The notes under the pieces are model-generated. The model was not told the DNA's origin and did not search any database. It saw only the letters and a list, made by a program, of their open reading frames with translations. Source: Waddliaceae bacterium (lineage in GTDB: Bacteria; Chlamydiota; Chlamydiia; Chlamydiales; GCA-2709385). From it: a stretch of DNA of 26,394 nt. The stretch is from positions 1 to 26,394 of the forward strand of contig PAQS01000038.1 in NCBI GenBank assembly GCA_002709385.1, in the 5' to 3' direction. The translations under genes and the position numbers were made by a program. Positions 14,474 through 25,900 of the stretch are shown in pieces. Within the stretch, counting starts at the first letter, position 1. Each line of letters opens with the position of its first letter.

Positions 14474-15054
14474 TTCTTTTGCAAAAGAAGGAGAGAAGGA
14501 GCGCGGGTTCTATTTAACCAACGGTGATGACAAGCGCTCCACTCTTGTTTATCTAAACTTGAAACAAAGTCTAGAAGAGCTTCTTCTTCTTTTGCTCCAG
14601 CATCGTGCCCAGGATAACACGTTACACTAATTGCTCCACCTGGTGCTATATGTTCAAGCATGGCTTGGATGCTATGTAATGTACTGTTTGCTTCTGTTGT
14701 AATGGATTTATCTCCTCCAGGAAGATACCCTAAATTAAAAACCAATAAACGTACCAAATCGCCGCTCAAAAAATTTGTCACTTTGGAGTGGCAAGTATTT
14801 TTGAACTCGATGGTGTGCAAACGATGAGGATCTAATTCCGACGCTAAACGATGCTGTGTGGATTCTAATGCTGCTTTCTGTTTGTCGATTAAAAGCAGTC
14901 TTCCTCTTTCGTTTAAACGGGCAAGAACAAGTGCATCATGACCATTACCACAAGTAGCATCAATAAGCATATCTCCTTCTCGAACAATCGACTTCCAATA
15001 TGAATGTGCTAAATCTATATGACTTTGAAAAAGGGAAAATTGTCTTTGTGTCAT
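14455..15054 (-). CDS. mnmM: YtqB/MnmM-type class I SAM-dependent RNA methyltransferase
   Basis: The 199-residue product is a single Rossmann-like methyltransferase domain of the rRNA_methylase/YtqB family. SAM-binding motif IDATCGNGHDALVLARL lies at 31-47, acidic GRLLLIDK near 51, the family motif FNLGYLPGGDKSITT at 106-120, and TCYPGHDAGAKEEEAL at 145-160. Characterised members (MnmM) methylate 5-aminomethyl-2-thiouridine at the wobble position of certain tRNAs. The match here is to the family; the substrate is inferred. The ATG overlaps the stop of the upstream gene in ATGA, so the two are translationally coupled. The 3' end overlaps the convergent IMPDH/GMP reductase gene by 19 bases, leaving no room for a terminator between them. 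Confidence 0.88.
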   Translation of the reverse strand: MTQRQFSLFQSHIDLAHSYWKSIVREGDMLIDATCGNGHDALVLARLNERGRLLLIDKQKAALESTQHRLASELDPHRLHTIEFKNTCHSKVTNFLSGDLVRLLVFNLGYLPGGDKSITTEANSTLHSIQAMLEHIAPGGAISVTCYPGHDAGAKEEEALLDFVSSLDKQEWSACHHRWLNRTRAPSLLLLQKNQLAEL

Positions 15055-15821
15055 GTAATATGCTCAAATGTAGGTTGTTCAAAACAAAGATTTTGTACCA
15101 TCGGAATTAAATTAGGAACAATCTCGTGATAAGGCAAACCATTATCCTTGCAAATCTCTTTTGTTAACATACGTAAAATAGGGTTTTTGAGCTGTTTATC
15201 TCTTAATTCAAAAGGATTTTGTAATAATTCTTGGTAGAAAATTAAATAATTTCCAAATTTAGATTGTTGAATCCAACGAGAATCAAGAATGACTCTAAAA
15301 TCTTGACAAACTGAATAATAAACAGGGTCTAACTCTTCTGAAAGGTTCTTTGCTGCTTCAAGTTGTTTCGTTAATTGTTTATCACATAAGGGAATTGCAA
15401 AAGCCCAACTATATACTTGAGCTATTGTATCTCGCTCCACCGAAATACTATAATCTCCCAAATGTAAAAGATCGGGAATAATTCCTTCATCTAAGAAATC
15501 GATTCCGAATACTTCTTGATAAAAATTTTCTGCACTTTTTGCATAAAGGTGCTCTTCACGAACAAGCTCAGAAAAACGAAGCATAATATCTCGATAATTT
15601 GCTCCTTCAAAGCAATGCAAAAAGTATCCCCGACCACTAATATTTTGATACCATGCATTCCAACCAGACATACCAAGAGCTATCCAGTATTCTGCAAGTG
15701 CTTTTTGAAACTCAGGATCTTTTAATTTTTCACATTGTTCTATGTAATAATTAGAAAAAGCGGCTTCTTTTCCAGGAAGAATAGGTACCGCATGCACGTA
15801 CCGCTCCAGCATTTGAGTCAT
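15051..15821 (-). CDS. Unrecognised 256-residue protein with two similar halves
   Basis: I do not recognise a named family with certainty. The N-terminal half (about 8-112) has YVHAVPILPGKEAAFSNYY, then WNAWYQNISGRGYFLHCFEG and FYQEVFGIDF. This pattern recalls small ferredoxin-like alpha/beta barrel proteins such as the DUF6176 type. The C-terminal half (about 138-250) repeats the layout: YSWAFAIPLCDKQLTKQLEA, WIQQSKFGNYLIFYQE, and LTKEICKDNGLPYHEIVPNL. So the protein looks like an internal duplication that would form a pseudo-dimer. There is no signal peptide or membrane segment. It is coupled by an ATGA overlap to the methyltransferase gene downstream. There is no clear Shine-Dalgarno, and ATG at codon 4 is an alternative start. 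Confidence 0.7.
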   Translation of the reverse strand: MTQMLERYVHAVPILPGKEAAFSNYYIEQCEKLKDPEFQKALAEYWIALGMSGWNAWYQNISGRGYFLHCFEGANYRDIMLRFSELVREEHLYAKSAENFYQEVFGIDFLDEGIIPDLLHLGDYSISVERDTIAQVYSWAFAIPLCDKQLTKQLEAAKNLSEELDPVYYSVCQDFRVILDSRWIQQSKFGNYLIFYQELLQNPFELRDKQLKNPILRMLTKEICKDNGLPYHEIVPNLIPMVQNLCFEQPTFEHIT

Positions 15822-15858
15822 CCATTATATTTTAAGTAAAATGCCCGAGCATAAGTGC

Positions 15859-15893
15859 TTTAGGGAATTTCGGACAAGACCTAGTTCCCTAAA
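15859..15893. repeat. Inverted repeat upstream of the 256-residue protein gene
   Basis: TTTAGGGAA at 15859-15867 and TTCCCTAAA at 15885-15893 are perfect complements around a 17-base spacer. The A-run lies after the repeat on the plus strand, so it is not a standard terminator in either direction. It could be an operator or leader structure of the minus-strand operon, whose start is about 40 bases away. Confidence 0.45.
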
Positions 15894-16035
15894 AAAACAT
15901 GTTGATTGTTTTTTATTTCTTTTCACCTTCTGTATTTGTTAAATGAAGTAAATGATAGGATTTATCTAAAATTAATAAATTATTAAAAACCATTACCCAT
16001 AACAAATAAAACCTTTTTATATAAAAAAACATACT

Positions 16036-16060
16036 AACAACTACTTATAAAGTAGTTGTT
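16036..16060. repeat. Perfect 10-bp inverted repeat
   Basis: AACAACTACT and AGTAGTTGTT form a perfect 10-bp stem around TATAA. On the minus strand a T7 run follows five bases later, so it could stop leftward transcription, though no minus-strand gene lies immediately upstream. It is 65 bases ahead of the orphan-gene promoter and could equally be an operator. Confidence 0.5.
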
Positions 16061-16124
16061 ATAATACATCAAAATTTAAACACAATGTATCCAATAAAAT
16101 AAACATTTAAATAAATTTACACAA

Positions 16125-16152
16125 TTGACAGAGATATGGTTTCTGATCTAAT
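16125..16152 (+). promoter_or_regulatory. Sigma-70-type promoter of the 235-residue orphan gene
   Basis: TTGACA at 16125-16130 is a perfect -35 box and TCTAAT at 16147-16152 matches the -10 consensus at five of six positions, with a 16-base spacer. The predicted start of transcription is near 16159, about 30 bases before the ATG. It is the best promoter match found in the window. Confidence 0.7.
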
Positions 16153-16190
16153 TTGCATCTCCTTCTAACCTTTTTTTCTGGAGATGAGCA

Positions 16191-16898
16191 ATGACTATTG
16201 AAACAAAAAATACTGTTATCGACTCCGCACTTACAATTCCAGACGGTGAATATTCCGTGGTCGGTATTCGTGACCTTAAGACGAATGAACTGCGTTTTGC
16301 ATCAGATTATATCCTCTCATCTACTTCTGCGTTAAAAATAGAGAGTGGTACAATAGACAAACCTCACACAGGTTGCTTTAAAGAATGGACTGAAAACGAC
16401 AAAAAAAATGTAAAGTTAATACAAGCCAAAGTTGAAGGTCGCCCCTCTCTTAGTGCCTACTCTTTTCATATTGAGATTGAAAAAACAGACAATGTATGGC
16501 GGATGCACTGGGGAATGTTGCATACTGGTAATGCTACTGATGATGATAGAAACCACACTCCTTTTTACGCTACATTTGATACCGAAGGGAAACTGACTGA
16601 GAGTAAAGTAGAAAACATGGCTCTTGTGCCAAATAGCAGTTCTATTCCTTTTTGTCTTACTCACTTCAACGGTGGTCTTTTTTCTGCTGGTGACATTACA
16701 AGCAGACTTGCAAAAGACATGCATTTAGGTACTTATAGCTCTTCTGTAAAAGTTTCTGAATTTACCCCTGAAAAAGGGCCTCTTTCAGGAGTGAAGTTGA
16801 TTGAATTTACTGAATTAGAGAAGGGGTTTGGAGCTCCACGTCATCTTCTTTGCGGCGCAAAAGACGCAAAATTGAGCTATTTACTCTTAAAAGACTAA
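16191..16898 (+). CDS. Unrecognised soluble 235-residue protein
   Basis: I do not recognise the family. The protein has no signal peptide and no membrane helix, and its predicted character is alternating beta strands with charged turns. Notable segments are IPDGEYSVVGIRDLKTNEL near 16, WRMHWGMLHTGNATDDDRNH near 103 and APRHLLCGAKDAKLSYLLLK near the end. It has three cysteines and no obvious catalytic signature. GGAGA about seven bases before the ATG and a near-consensus promoter suggest strong, independent expression. The gene is convergent with the giant repeat protein and shares its terminator hairpin. Whether the two work together cannot be told from the sequence. Confidence 0.8.
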   Translation: MTIETKNTVIDSALTIPDGEYSVVGIRDLKTNELRFASDYILSSTSALKIESGTIDKPHTGCFKEWTENDKKNVKLIQAKVEGRPSLSAYSFHIEIEKTDNVWRMHWGMLHTGNATDDDRNHTPFYATFDTEGKLTESKVENMALVPNSSSIPFCLTHFNGGLFSAGDITSRLAKDMHLGTYSSSVKVSEFTPEKGPLSGVKLIEFTELEKGFGAPRHLLCGAKDAKLSYLLLKD

Positions 16899-16901
16899 AT
16901 C

Positions 16902-16931
16902 ATTCAGACCGCCTTTCTAGGCGGTCTGAAT
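16902..16931. terminator. Shared hairpin between the orphan gene and the giant gene
   Basis: ATTCAGACCGCC at 16902-16913 pairs perfectly over 12 bp with GGCGGTCTGAAT at 16920-16931, with loop TTTCTA. It starts four bases after one stop and ends ten bases before the other, so it serves two convergent genes. The T-tails are weak on both sides. Confidence 0.85.
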
Positions 16932-16940
16932 GTCTATTGT

Positions 16941-19900
16941 TTATAAAGATAGAATCATCGCTTCAAACTCTTGGTAAGACATACCTTCTGGTACTAGAGT
17001 TTTTAGAGTCATTGCCATTTCTATTTTGGTCAAGCCAAGTAGTTTCAATTGCTCAATCAATGTCTTGATCGCTAAGCCATACTCTTGTGTACGGCTATTT
17101 GCCATCATGGCTGACTTGAATCGAGTAGTATCGACTTTCATCTCAGTTCTTGGCTCAGTAAGCTGAGCGCTACCACCGAGAGTAGAACTAGACTGAGATG
17201 CTTCTTTAGCTGCCATATACTCGTTGAAGCTAGAGTTCATGATCGTATGCATTTGCTTAGCATGCGTTGATCCTTGTTCTTTGAAAACTTCACGGTATGT
17301 TTCCAAAGTAGATTCTAGAGCATCAAGATTGAGTCGTACAGCTGCAACACGAATTCTTCCACTTTCATTTGTGCTTGGAGTCACTCTGAAAGCAGATAGA
17401 CCTTCTTCTTCCATCATGTTCGACCAATCTTCAAGTGTGAGGCTAACAACAATCTCGATACCCATCTCTTCAAGCATTCTGCGAGACTCTTCACTTACAG
17501 CTAGTGCTCCCCCTATTCCTGCTGGAATTGGAGGGTTCAATAGTGGTCCGCCACTAATTTCTGAAATTGGTAGCTCAGAAGCCATGAGTGAGCTGTTATC
17601 TTCTGGAACAATTTCTGTTTCAAAAAGATCTAGTACTTCACTCAATTCATTGAATACATCTGCACTTGTAAAGGTATGTAGACCGTTCGCTTCGTTAACT
17701 AAGATAGAATTGCCATAGCTAGCTGGTGAAGGTGTTACATAAATTACTGGTGCTGTCACGTTAGGACTTAGCGCAGAATCATCTTGGATTGGCAACTTGT
17801 TAAAAGTCATGGTTCCACTAGAGATGATGTTAACTCCAGCATCCATTTGTGCAGGGTCTGTAGATACTGTTCCATCTACTAAACCAGGATCTCTTAGTCG
17901 AATTGTGATGTCACCATCTGTTGCTGTAACAGTCAAATCGCCGATTGCATTCACATCATTGATGGTGATGTCATCAGCTGCTGTGATCGATAAGTCGCCA
18001 ACAACAGTGATTTTTTCACCTTCTCCTACTGAGAAGCTTCCAGCTGAGTCAATCGTTACTGCTGCATCTATTGCGTTAGTAATGATTGTTGCTTTGCTTG
18101 GGTTTGATCGACCTGTTGCGTTAAAGCTGATATCTGCTAGAGGCGATGTGGTGCTGTAGTTAGCTACTGTAGATGCTGTGCTATTTAAGACAAGAAGCCC
18201 ACTTGCATCCCACTGTTGTGAGCCTGCTGTTTCTGCTCCGTTGGCAAAAATATTACGTCCTGTCACAAGTAGCGCGTCAAGAGCTTGGTTTGCTCCCATT
18301 GTTCCGCCAATAATGATATCGCCCATAGAGCCGGCTGTTAACGTTACATCATAAGAATCAGCAAGAGATCCGTTAATTGTTGATGTAAAGGTAATGTCTC
18401 CTCCTGTGCTTACTGCCCCACCGTTTGTGGTGTCAACAAGTAGATCATCATTGATAGTGACTGCACCGCCAAAAGTAATGGACTGACCATTGGTAATGAA
18501 GCTACTATTCAATATCAAGCTATCAGCAGTGAATGTTAAAGGACCTTCGCTTGTTACGTCGTGTAGAATAAGTGTGTTGCTACCGACGTCTACTGTTAGA
18601 GCTCCTCCAATTGTTGAAGCAGTTACTTCTGTATCAACTGTATTGACAAAATGAACGTCACTATTTGTACTTGATCCAGTTGTTGTGAAACTAACTTCTC
18701 CATTCACAATGTTAGAAGAGTTGTTTAGCATGATTGTTTCGTCATCGCTAAGTACGTTAACGAATAGATCTCCGCTTACGTTAAGTGCTCCGCTTTGAGA
18801 AACTGATCCGTTTGTACTTGATACGGTCAGATCTCCAGAAACAGTAGAAGCTGCCCAATCAAGATCATTAGCATTGACTATAGTAACATCACCAGATGTT
18901 CCACTTGTTGTCACAGCTAAAGTACCTGTAAGATCTAAGTTGCTTAGATTCATTGTAGCGTCAGCTGTTGATGTTGTAAGTACAGCGTCACCACCTACAG
19001 TTACTGTAGAGTTTGTGCTAATATTTCCTGTTGTTGCAGTCAGAGTAAGATCTCCTCCTACTGTAGAGCTATCAAGAGCAATACCTGTTGTATTTGTAAT
19101 GGTGGCGTGACCCGCAGAACCTACTGTGTTCACTGCAAGGTTACCGCTTGCATTCAGGTCGCTAATGGTCACTGTATCATCAGTTCCTGTAGTACTAAAT
19201 GCTGCATCACCATCTATGTTTAGGGTATTAGCTGCACTGATTGATCCTGCATCACTTGTGAAACTAAAGCTATGGTTCACATCTACTGTATCTAGGTTGT
19301 GATCGTTTAGATCACTTACGATACGAACCTGACCACCATCGAAGTAATCAATATTGATGTTACCTGAGGTATCATCACGTGTGATGCTTGTATTCGTAAT
19401 GGATGTAGAACCAAATTCAGTTAAGAAGATATCTGATCCACCTAGATCATCTAGACTAAGTGAGCTTGCTCCTTGAATCTCTAAAGAGTATCCTGCTGAT
19501 CCGATAGAGTCTCCACTAATGGAAACTGCCCCTGTTGTAATAACTTCTGCACTACCGTCTGCAGTTCCTACAACAATAGATCCTACTGGTGCACTGATTT
19601 GAACATCACCAGATCCTGCATCTACAGTTCCGTTAATATTCACGTTACCAGTTTCTGAAGAGATAACTACAGTACCACTTGTTGCTGTTGTATCAACCGT
19701 TCCATTGATTGTTACATCACCATTTGCGGCAACGAGATCTACGTTTCCAGGAAGAGCCATTCCAGTGAAGCTAATTCCTGCATCACTTTCGATGGTTACA
19801 TCTCCATTGATTGTCCATCCATCTGCGTCGGTGAAGACAGTATTGACAAAGTGAATATGTCCGCCCATAGCTCCTGATGTTTGTGTATTTAGATCTACTT

Positions 19901-22900
19901 CTCCGTTAAACACGTTTCCTGCGTTATTCAAGTAGATGACTTTATCATCAACATCTGTTGTAACGACTGTGTCACCAGAAACATTTAATGCTCCTGTCTG
20001 AGTGATATTTCCACCGGCTGTGATAGTAAGATCTTCTAGAACTGTTGTTGCTCCAACACTAAGATCGTTATCTACATCCACAGTGAAGTTACCTGCTATA
20101 CTGCTTGTACCTAGTATGGTTGGAACTCCATTGTTTACTAAGCTAACATGCCCTGCTTCAAATCCTGATGTTTGTGTAGTAAAACTCATTGCTCCACTGA
20201 AAGCATTACTTGCATGAGTAAGAGTAATTGCTGTGTCATCTACATCAACTGTAAAGGCACTTGCTCCTGTTACTGTTAATGCTCCTGACTGTGTGATGGC
20301 TCCACCTGCTGTTGCATTCAGATCTCCTCCAACTGTAGTAGCTGCTAGATCAAGAGTACTTGCTGCATCAAGGATAAGATCCCCTGATATGCTAGAGCTT
20401 GCTAGAGAAATCGCACCGTTATTTGTCAGAGTAACATCAGCAATATTAGAAGCCCCTTGTGTTGTAAAGGCTACTGTGCTGTTGAAGTCGTTACCAGACT
20501 GATTCAGTGTGATTGTTGCGTCATCTACATCAGTAGTAAAGCTTGCTGTTCCATCAACAGTCATTGCAGCGCTTTGGCTGATGTTTCCAGAAGAAACTAC
20601 TGTTGCTGTTCCATCAATATCAATTGTAGAGAAGCTTGTTGTTCCAGAGCTTGTAGAACTGAAATCACCTGCAATCGCACTTCCTGAGAAGTTTGTATCT
20701 GTAGAGTTCACAATCGTTACGTGAGCCGAGTTAGCGCCTGCTGTACTTGTTGTAAATCCTATTGCTCCAACAAAATTGTTACTTGCATCTGTTAAGGTAA
20801 TTCCTTGGTCATCTACAAGAACAAGGATACTACTTGTTCCTGCTACACTCATTGCTCCAGTTTGTGTTACGGCACCATCTGTTATTGCTGTTAGGTTTCC
20901 AGAAAGCGTTGTTGCTCCAAAACTTACTGAACCATCAACATTCATGATCAAGCTACCTGCGATGCTTGATGTTCCTGTTGATGTTGTCGCTAAGTTATTG
21001 TTAAAGATCACTGAAGAAAGAGTCGTTCCTTGAGTGGTAAAACTTACTGCACCAGTGAAGTTATTTCCACTTTGATTCAAGGTAATGGTTTTATCATCAA
21101 CATTCGTGGTGAAGGATGAGGTTCCGCCTACTGTAATGTCACTGCTTTGTGTAAGGTCATCTCCAGCTGTCACAGAAAAATCACCTAGTACTGTCAAGCT
21201 AGCAAGATCTGCTGCGTCTGCTGTTTCTAAAGTTAAGTCTCCAAAAACTGTACCGTTGATACCGTCAAGATCTAGACTGTTAGTGATCATGATATCGGCA
21301 TCATTAGCACCAGAACTTTGATTTGTTAGCGTAATGATTCCTGTAAAAGCATTTCCAACATTTGTTAGAGTGATATCTTTATCATCTACATTTGATGTTA
21401 GATTTGTTGTTCCTGTTACAGAAACTGCAGCATTTTGTGTTAGGTCGTCTCCAACTGTAATATCAAGATCACCTGCGACAGATGTCATACCTAAATCTAG
21501 TGTACCATCTATATCGATACTGAAGTCACCAGCTATAGTACTTGTTCCTGTTGAAGTACCAACTCCATTATTTACAAGGCTCACATGAGAAAGGTTTGTT
21601 CCTTGAGTTGTGAAACTAATCGCTCCACTCATTGCGTTACTTGCATCTGTAAGGGTGATGGTTTTATCGTCTACACTTGTGATGAAAGACGAGGTGCCAC
21701 TCACTGTTAATGCTCCACTCTGACTAATATTATCAGCAGCTGTTACGCTTAAATCTCCAGGGACTGTTGTTGCTGCGAAATCTACAACTCCACCACTCAC
21801 GATGGTTAAGTTTCCAGCAAGAGTCCATGTCGATATGTTGATGGCGTTTGCATCAGTCAGACTAATATGACCACCGTTAGCTCCACTTGTTTGAGCATTA
21901 ATATCGATTGTTCCATTGAAGTTATTTGAAGCGTGATCAAGTGTAATACTCTTATCATCAACATCGGTTGTAACTACAGTATTTCCTGTAACTGTTAAGG
22001 CTCCGCTTTGTGTAATCACGTCACTAGCTGTTACAGTTAAGTCTGCAGCCACTGTACTTGTGCCGATATCTAATGTGCTATCTGTTGTAATTGTTAGGTC
22101 ACCTGCAACAGTACTTGCACCTAGTAGCGATCCTACTCCATTGTTTACCCATGTTACATCAGCTGTATTCAAGCCACTTGTTTGTGTGGTGAATCCAACT
22201 TCTCCGGTGAAGGCATTAGATGCATGGTTAAGAGTGATAGACATATCATCTACGGAAGTTGTAAATGATGATGCTCCACTTACAGTCATGCCACCACTTT
22301 GTGTGATTGCTCCTGAAGATGTAAGATCAAAATCTCCAGCTACTGTACTTGTTGTTAAGTCTGTAGCTGTACTATCTACAACAAGAACATGTGCTGCTGT
22401 TCCTTGAGTTGTGAAACTCAAAGCACCAGTGAAGTCGTTACTTGCATTACTTAGAGTAATGGTGCTGTCATCAACAGTAGTACTGAGTGTACTTGTTCCA
22501 TTGATAAGAAGTGCTCCACTCTGAGTAATGGCTCCTGCTGCGATTGCAGTCAAATCTCCACTCACTGTAGAAGCTCCGATATCAAGGGTATCACCACTTG
22601 TTAGGTTCAGATCCCCTGCTACTGTAGCTGATGTAACGGAAGTACTTTGTGTTCCATTGATAAATGTCACATCGGCAGTATTTCCACCTGAGCTTTGTGT
22701 TGTAAAGCTTACTGCTCCTGTAATCAAGTTACCTGCATTGTCAATGGTAATGCTCTTATCATCCACATCTGTAATGAAGGATGCTGTACCTGATACAGTT
22801 AATGCTCCGGTCTGATCCATCTCATCACCAGAAGTCGCTGTGAAGTTTGTACCAACTCCGATTAGACCTAGTGTGAGTGTGTTATCAGTATCAATGGTTA

Positions 22901-25900
22901 AGCTTCCACCTACAGATGTATTTGTGATGGTAGTTGCTACACTGTTGTTTACAACGTCTACATCTGCGGATGGACCTGTACTTGTGAAGTACATATCGCC
23001 GCTGATTGTATTTCCACTATTATTTAGTGTAATGCTTTGGTTAGCATTTGTTGTTGTAAATCCAGCGTTTCCACTTACGGTTAACGCTCCAGTCTGAGAA
23101 ATAGCATTTCCTGCTGTAATACTTAAATCACCTGGAACAGATAAAGTCGCTAGAGTAACTGTATCATCACCAGTAAGTGTTAGATCTCCTCCAATCACCC
23201 ATCCACTTCCAGAAATAGCCAAGATATTGTTAAGGCTAATATCTCCTGTGTTCAAGCCACTTGTTTGTGAGTTGAGGTCGATGGTTCCTGTAAAGGCATT
23301 TCCAGCATCTGTTAATGTAATGGTTTTATCATCAACATTTGTTGTGAAAGCACTTGTTCCAGCCACTGTAAGCGCTCCACTTTGTGTCATGTCATCACCA
23401 GAAGTAGCAGAAAGATTTCCACTCACTGTTGTTGCTGCCATGCCTAGAGTGCTATCAGTTACAATTGTTAGATCTCCGAGAACTGTGCTTGCTCCTAATA
23501 GAGATCCTACCCCGTTATTTGTCCAGCTTACATCTGCAGTATTTGCTCCAGAACTTTGTGTTGTAAAGCTTACTGCTCCTGTAAATGCGTTACTTGCATT
23601 TGTTAGGGTAATGGACATGTCATCCATGTCTGTTGTAAAGGCTGATGTACCAGATACTGTAAGCGCTCCACTCTGAGTCATTGCTCCGCCAGAAGTAGCA
23701 CTTAGGTCACCCGCTACGCTACTTGCTGCGAAATCTAGGCTGTCATCTGTATCAACAGTGAAGTCTCCAGCAATCGTTGATGCTCCAACATTAGTAGCTA
23801 AACCATTGTTGATTAAAGATACGTGAGAGAGATTTGTTCCTTGTGTAGTGAAGGAAACTGTACCTGTAAACGCGTTACCTACATTTGTTAGTGTGATGGT
23901 TTTGTCATCAACATTTGTTGTGAAGGCTGATGTACCAGATACTGTAAGTGCTCCGCTTTGTGTAAGATCATCACCAGCAGTTACAGCTAGATCACCACTT
24001 ACTGTGCTTGCTGCAAAATCCACAGCACTGTCACTTATCACTGTAAAGTTACCGGCAACTGTTGAAGCCGCTACATTTGTATCTGTTCCATTATTTGTTA
24101 AGCTTACATGAGCTGTGTTTGCTCCTGAAGATTGCGTTGTAAAGTCAATCGCACCTGTGAACTGGTTTCCTGCATTTGTTAATGTGATTGCAGTGTCATC
24201 TACATTTGTTGTTAGACTAGATGTTCCTGTTACAGTAAGTGCTCCAGACTGAGTCAGCGCTCCACCTGATGTTGTTGTAAGGTTTCCACTTACAGATGTT
24301 GCTGCAAATGCTAATGTATCATCAGTTAATACTGTGAAATCACCAGCTATTGTAGATGCTGCAATGCCTGTTCCTGTGCCATTATTTGTTAGGCTTACGT
24401 GAGCTGCTGTACCTTGTGTTGTAAAGCTTAGATCACCAGAAAATGCGTTGCTTGCATTTGTAAGAGTGACTGTTTTGTCATCAACATTAGTAATGAAGTC
24501 AGATGTTCCAGAAATTGTTAGTGCACCGGACTGTGTTACATTATCTGCAGCTGTTACAGACAAGTTACCTGGTACAGTAGTCGCTGCTAAATCAACTGCT
24601 CCACCACTTACAACTGTAAGGTTACCTGCTACTGCCCATCCTGAAACATTGATCGCATTAGAGTCTGTAATGGTGATGTGACCTGCATTTCCTCCACTTG
24701 TTTGAGTATTCAGGTCAATTGTTCCAGTGAAGCTATTAGACGCATCATCTAAAGTAATGCTCTTATCATCAACATTCGTTGTTACAACAGTATTTCCTGT
24801 GATGTTTAAAGCACCACTTTGTGTAACGTCATCACCTGCTGTAGCTGTGAAATCTCCACTTACTGTACTTGCTGCAAGATCTAATGTGCTATCAGTAATG
24901 ATTGTTAAATCACCTGTTACTGTAGATGCAGCTAATAAAGAGCCTGTACCGTTATTTGTCCATTGTACGTGCCCTGTATTTCCACCTGCTGTTTGTGTAG
25001 TAAAGTCAACAGCTCCTGTAAAAGCGTTACCTACATCAGTCAGTGTGATTGCTGTATCATCTATACTTGTGGTGAATGAAGAAGTCCCTGCTACAGTAAG
25101 CGCTCCACTCTGCGTGATGGCTCCTGCTGCCGTAACATCTAGTGCTCCAGAAAGAGATGTTACTGCGAAGTTTACTCCTGCACCACTAACTATTGTTAAG
25201 TCTCCACCAATAGCCCATCCAGTGATATCAATTGCGCTTGTATCTGTAATGCTAATGTGACCTGCATTCAACCCACTTGTTTGTGTATTGACATCTAGAG
25301 TCCCTACGAAGTTGTTCGATGCATTCATCAAGGTAATGGACTTGTCATCTACATTTGTTGTCATCACAGTGTTTCCACTTACTGTAAGTGCTCCACTTTG
25401 TGTGATGTCATCTCCTGCAGTTCCTGTTAAGTCTCCTGCAATTGTACTTGCTGCGAGATCTAGAGTGCTATCAGTGATGATTGTCAAGTTACCTGTTACT
25501 GTAGAAGCTCCAAGTAAAGAACCTACACCGTTATTGGTCCACTGTACGTGCCCTGTGTTTCCACCTGCTGTTTGAGTGGTAAATGTTACTGCACCAGTAA
25601 ACGCGTTGCTTGCATCTGTAAGAGTGATCGCCATGTCATTCACATCGGTTGCGAATGCTGAAGTTCCACTTACTGTTAACGCTCCAGACTGAGTCATTGC
25701 CCCGCCTGATGTAGCAGAAAGATCTCCTGCTACACTTGTTGCTGCGAAAGCTAAAGTATCATCTGTATCTACTGTGAAGTCACCGGCTACTGTAGACGCT
25801 CCGATTGAAGTGCCTGTTCCATTGTTCACAACGTTTACATCAGAGAGGTTTGTTCCCTGTGTTGTAAATGTTATGGCTCCAGTAAACGCATTGCCTGCAT

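Larger units (their letters stand above)
15822..16190. other. AT-rich divergent intergenic region
   Basis: These 369 bases separate the minus-strand operon from the plus-strand orphan gene. No coding sequence is seen. The region holds two inverted repeats (15859-15893 and 16036-16060), long A- and T-runs, and a near-consensus promoter pointing to the right at 16125-16152. It probably carries the control regions of both transcription units. Confidence 0.65.
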
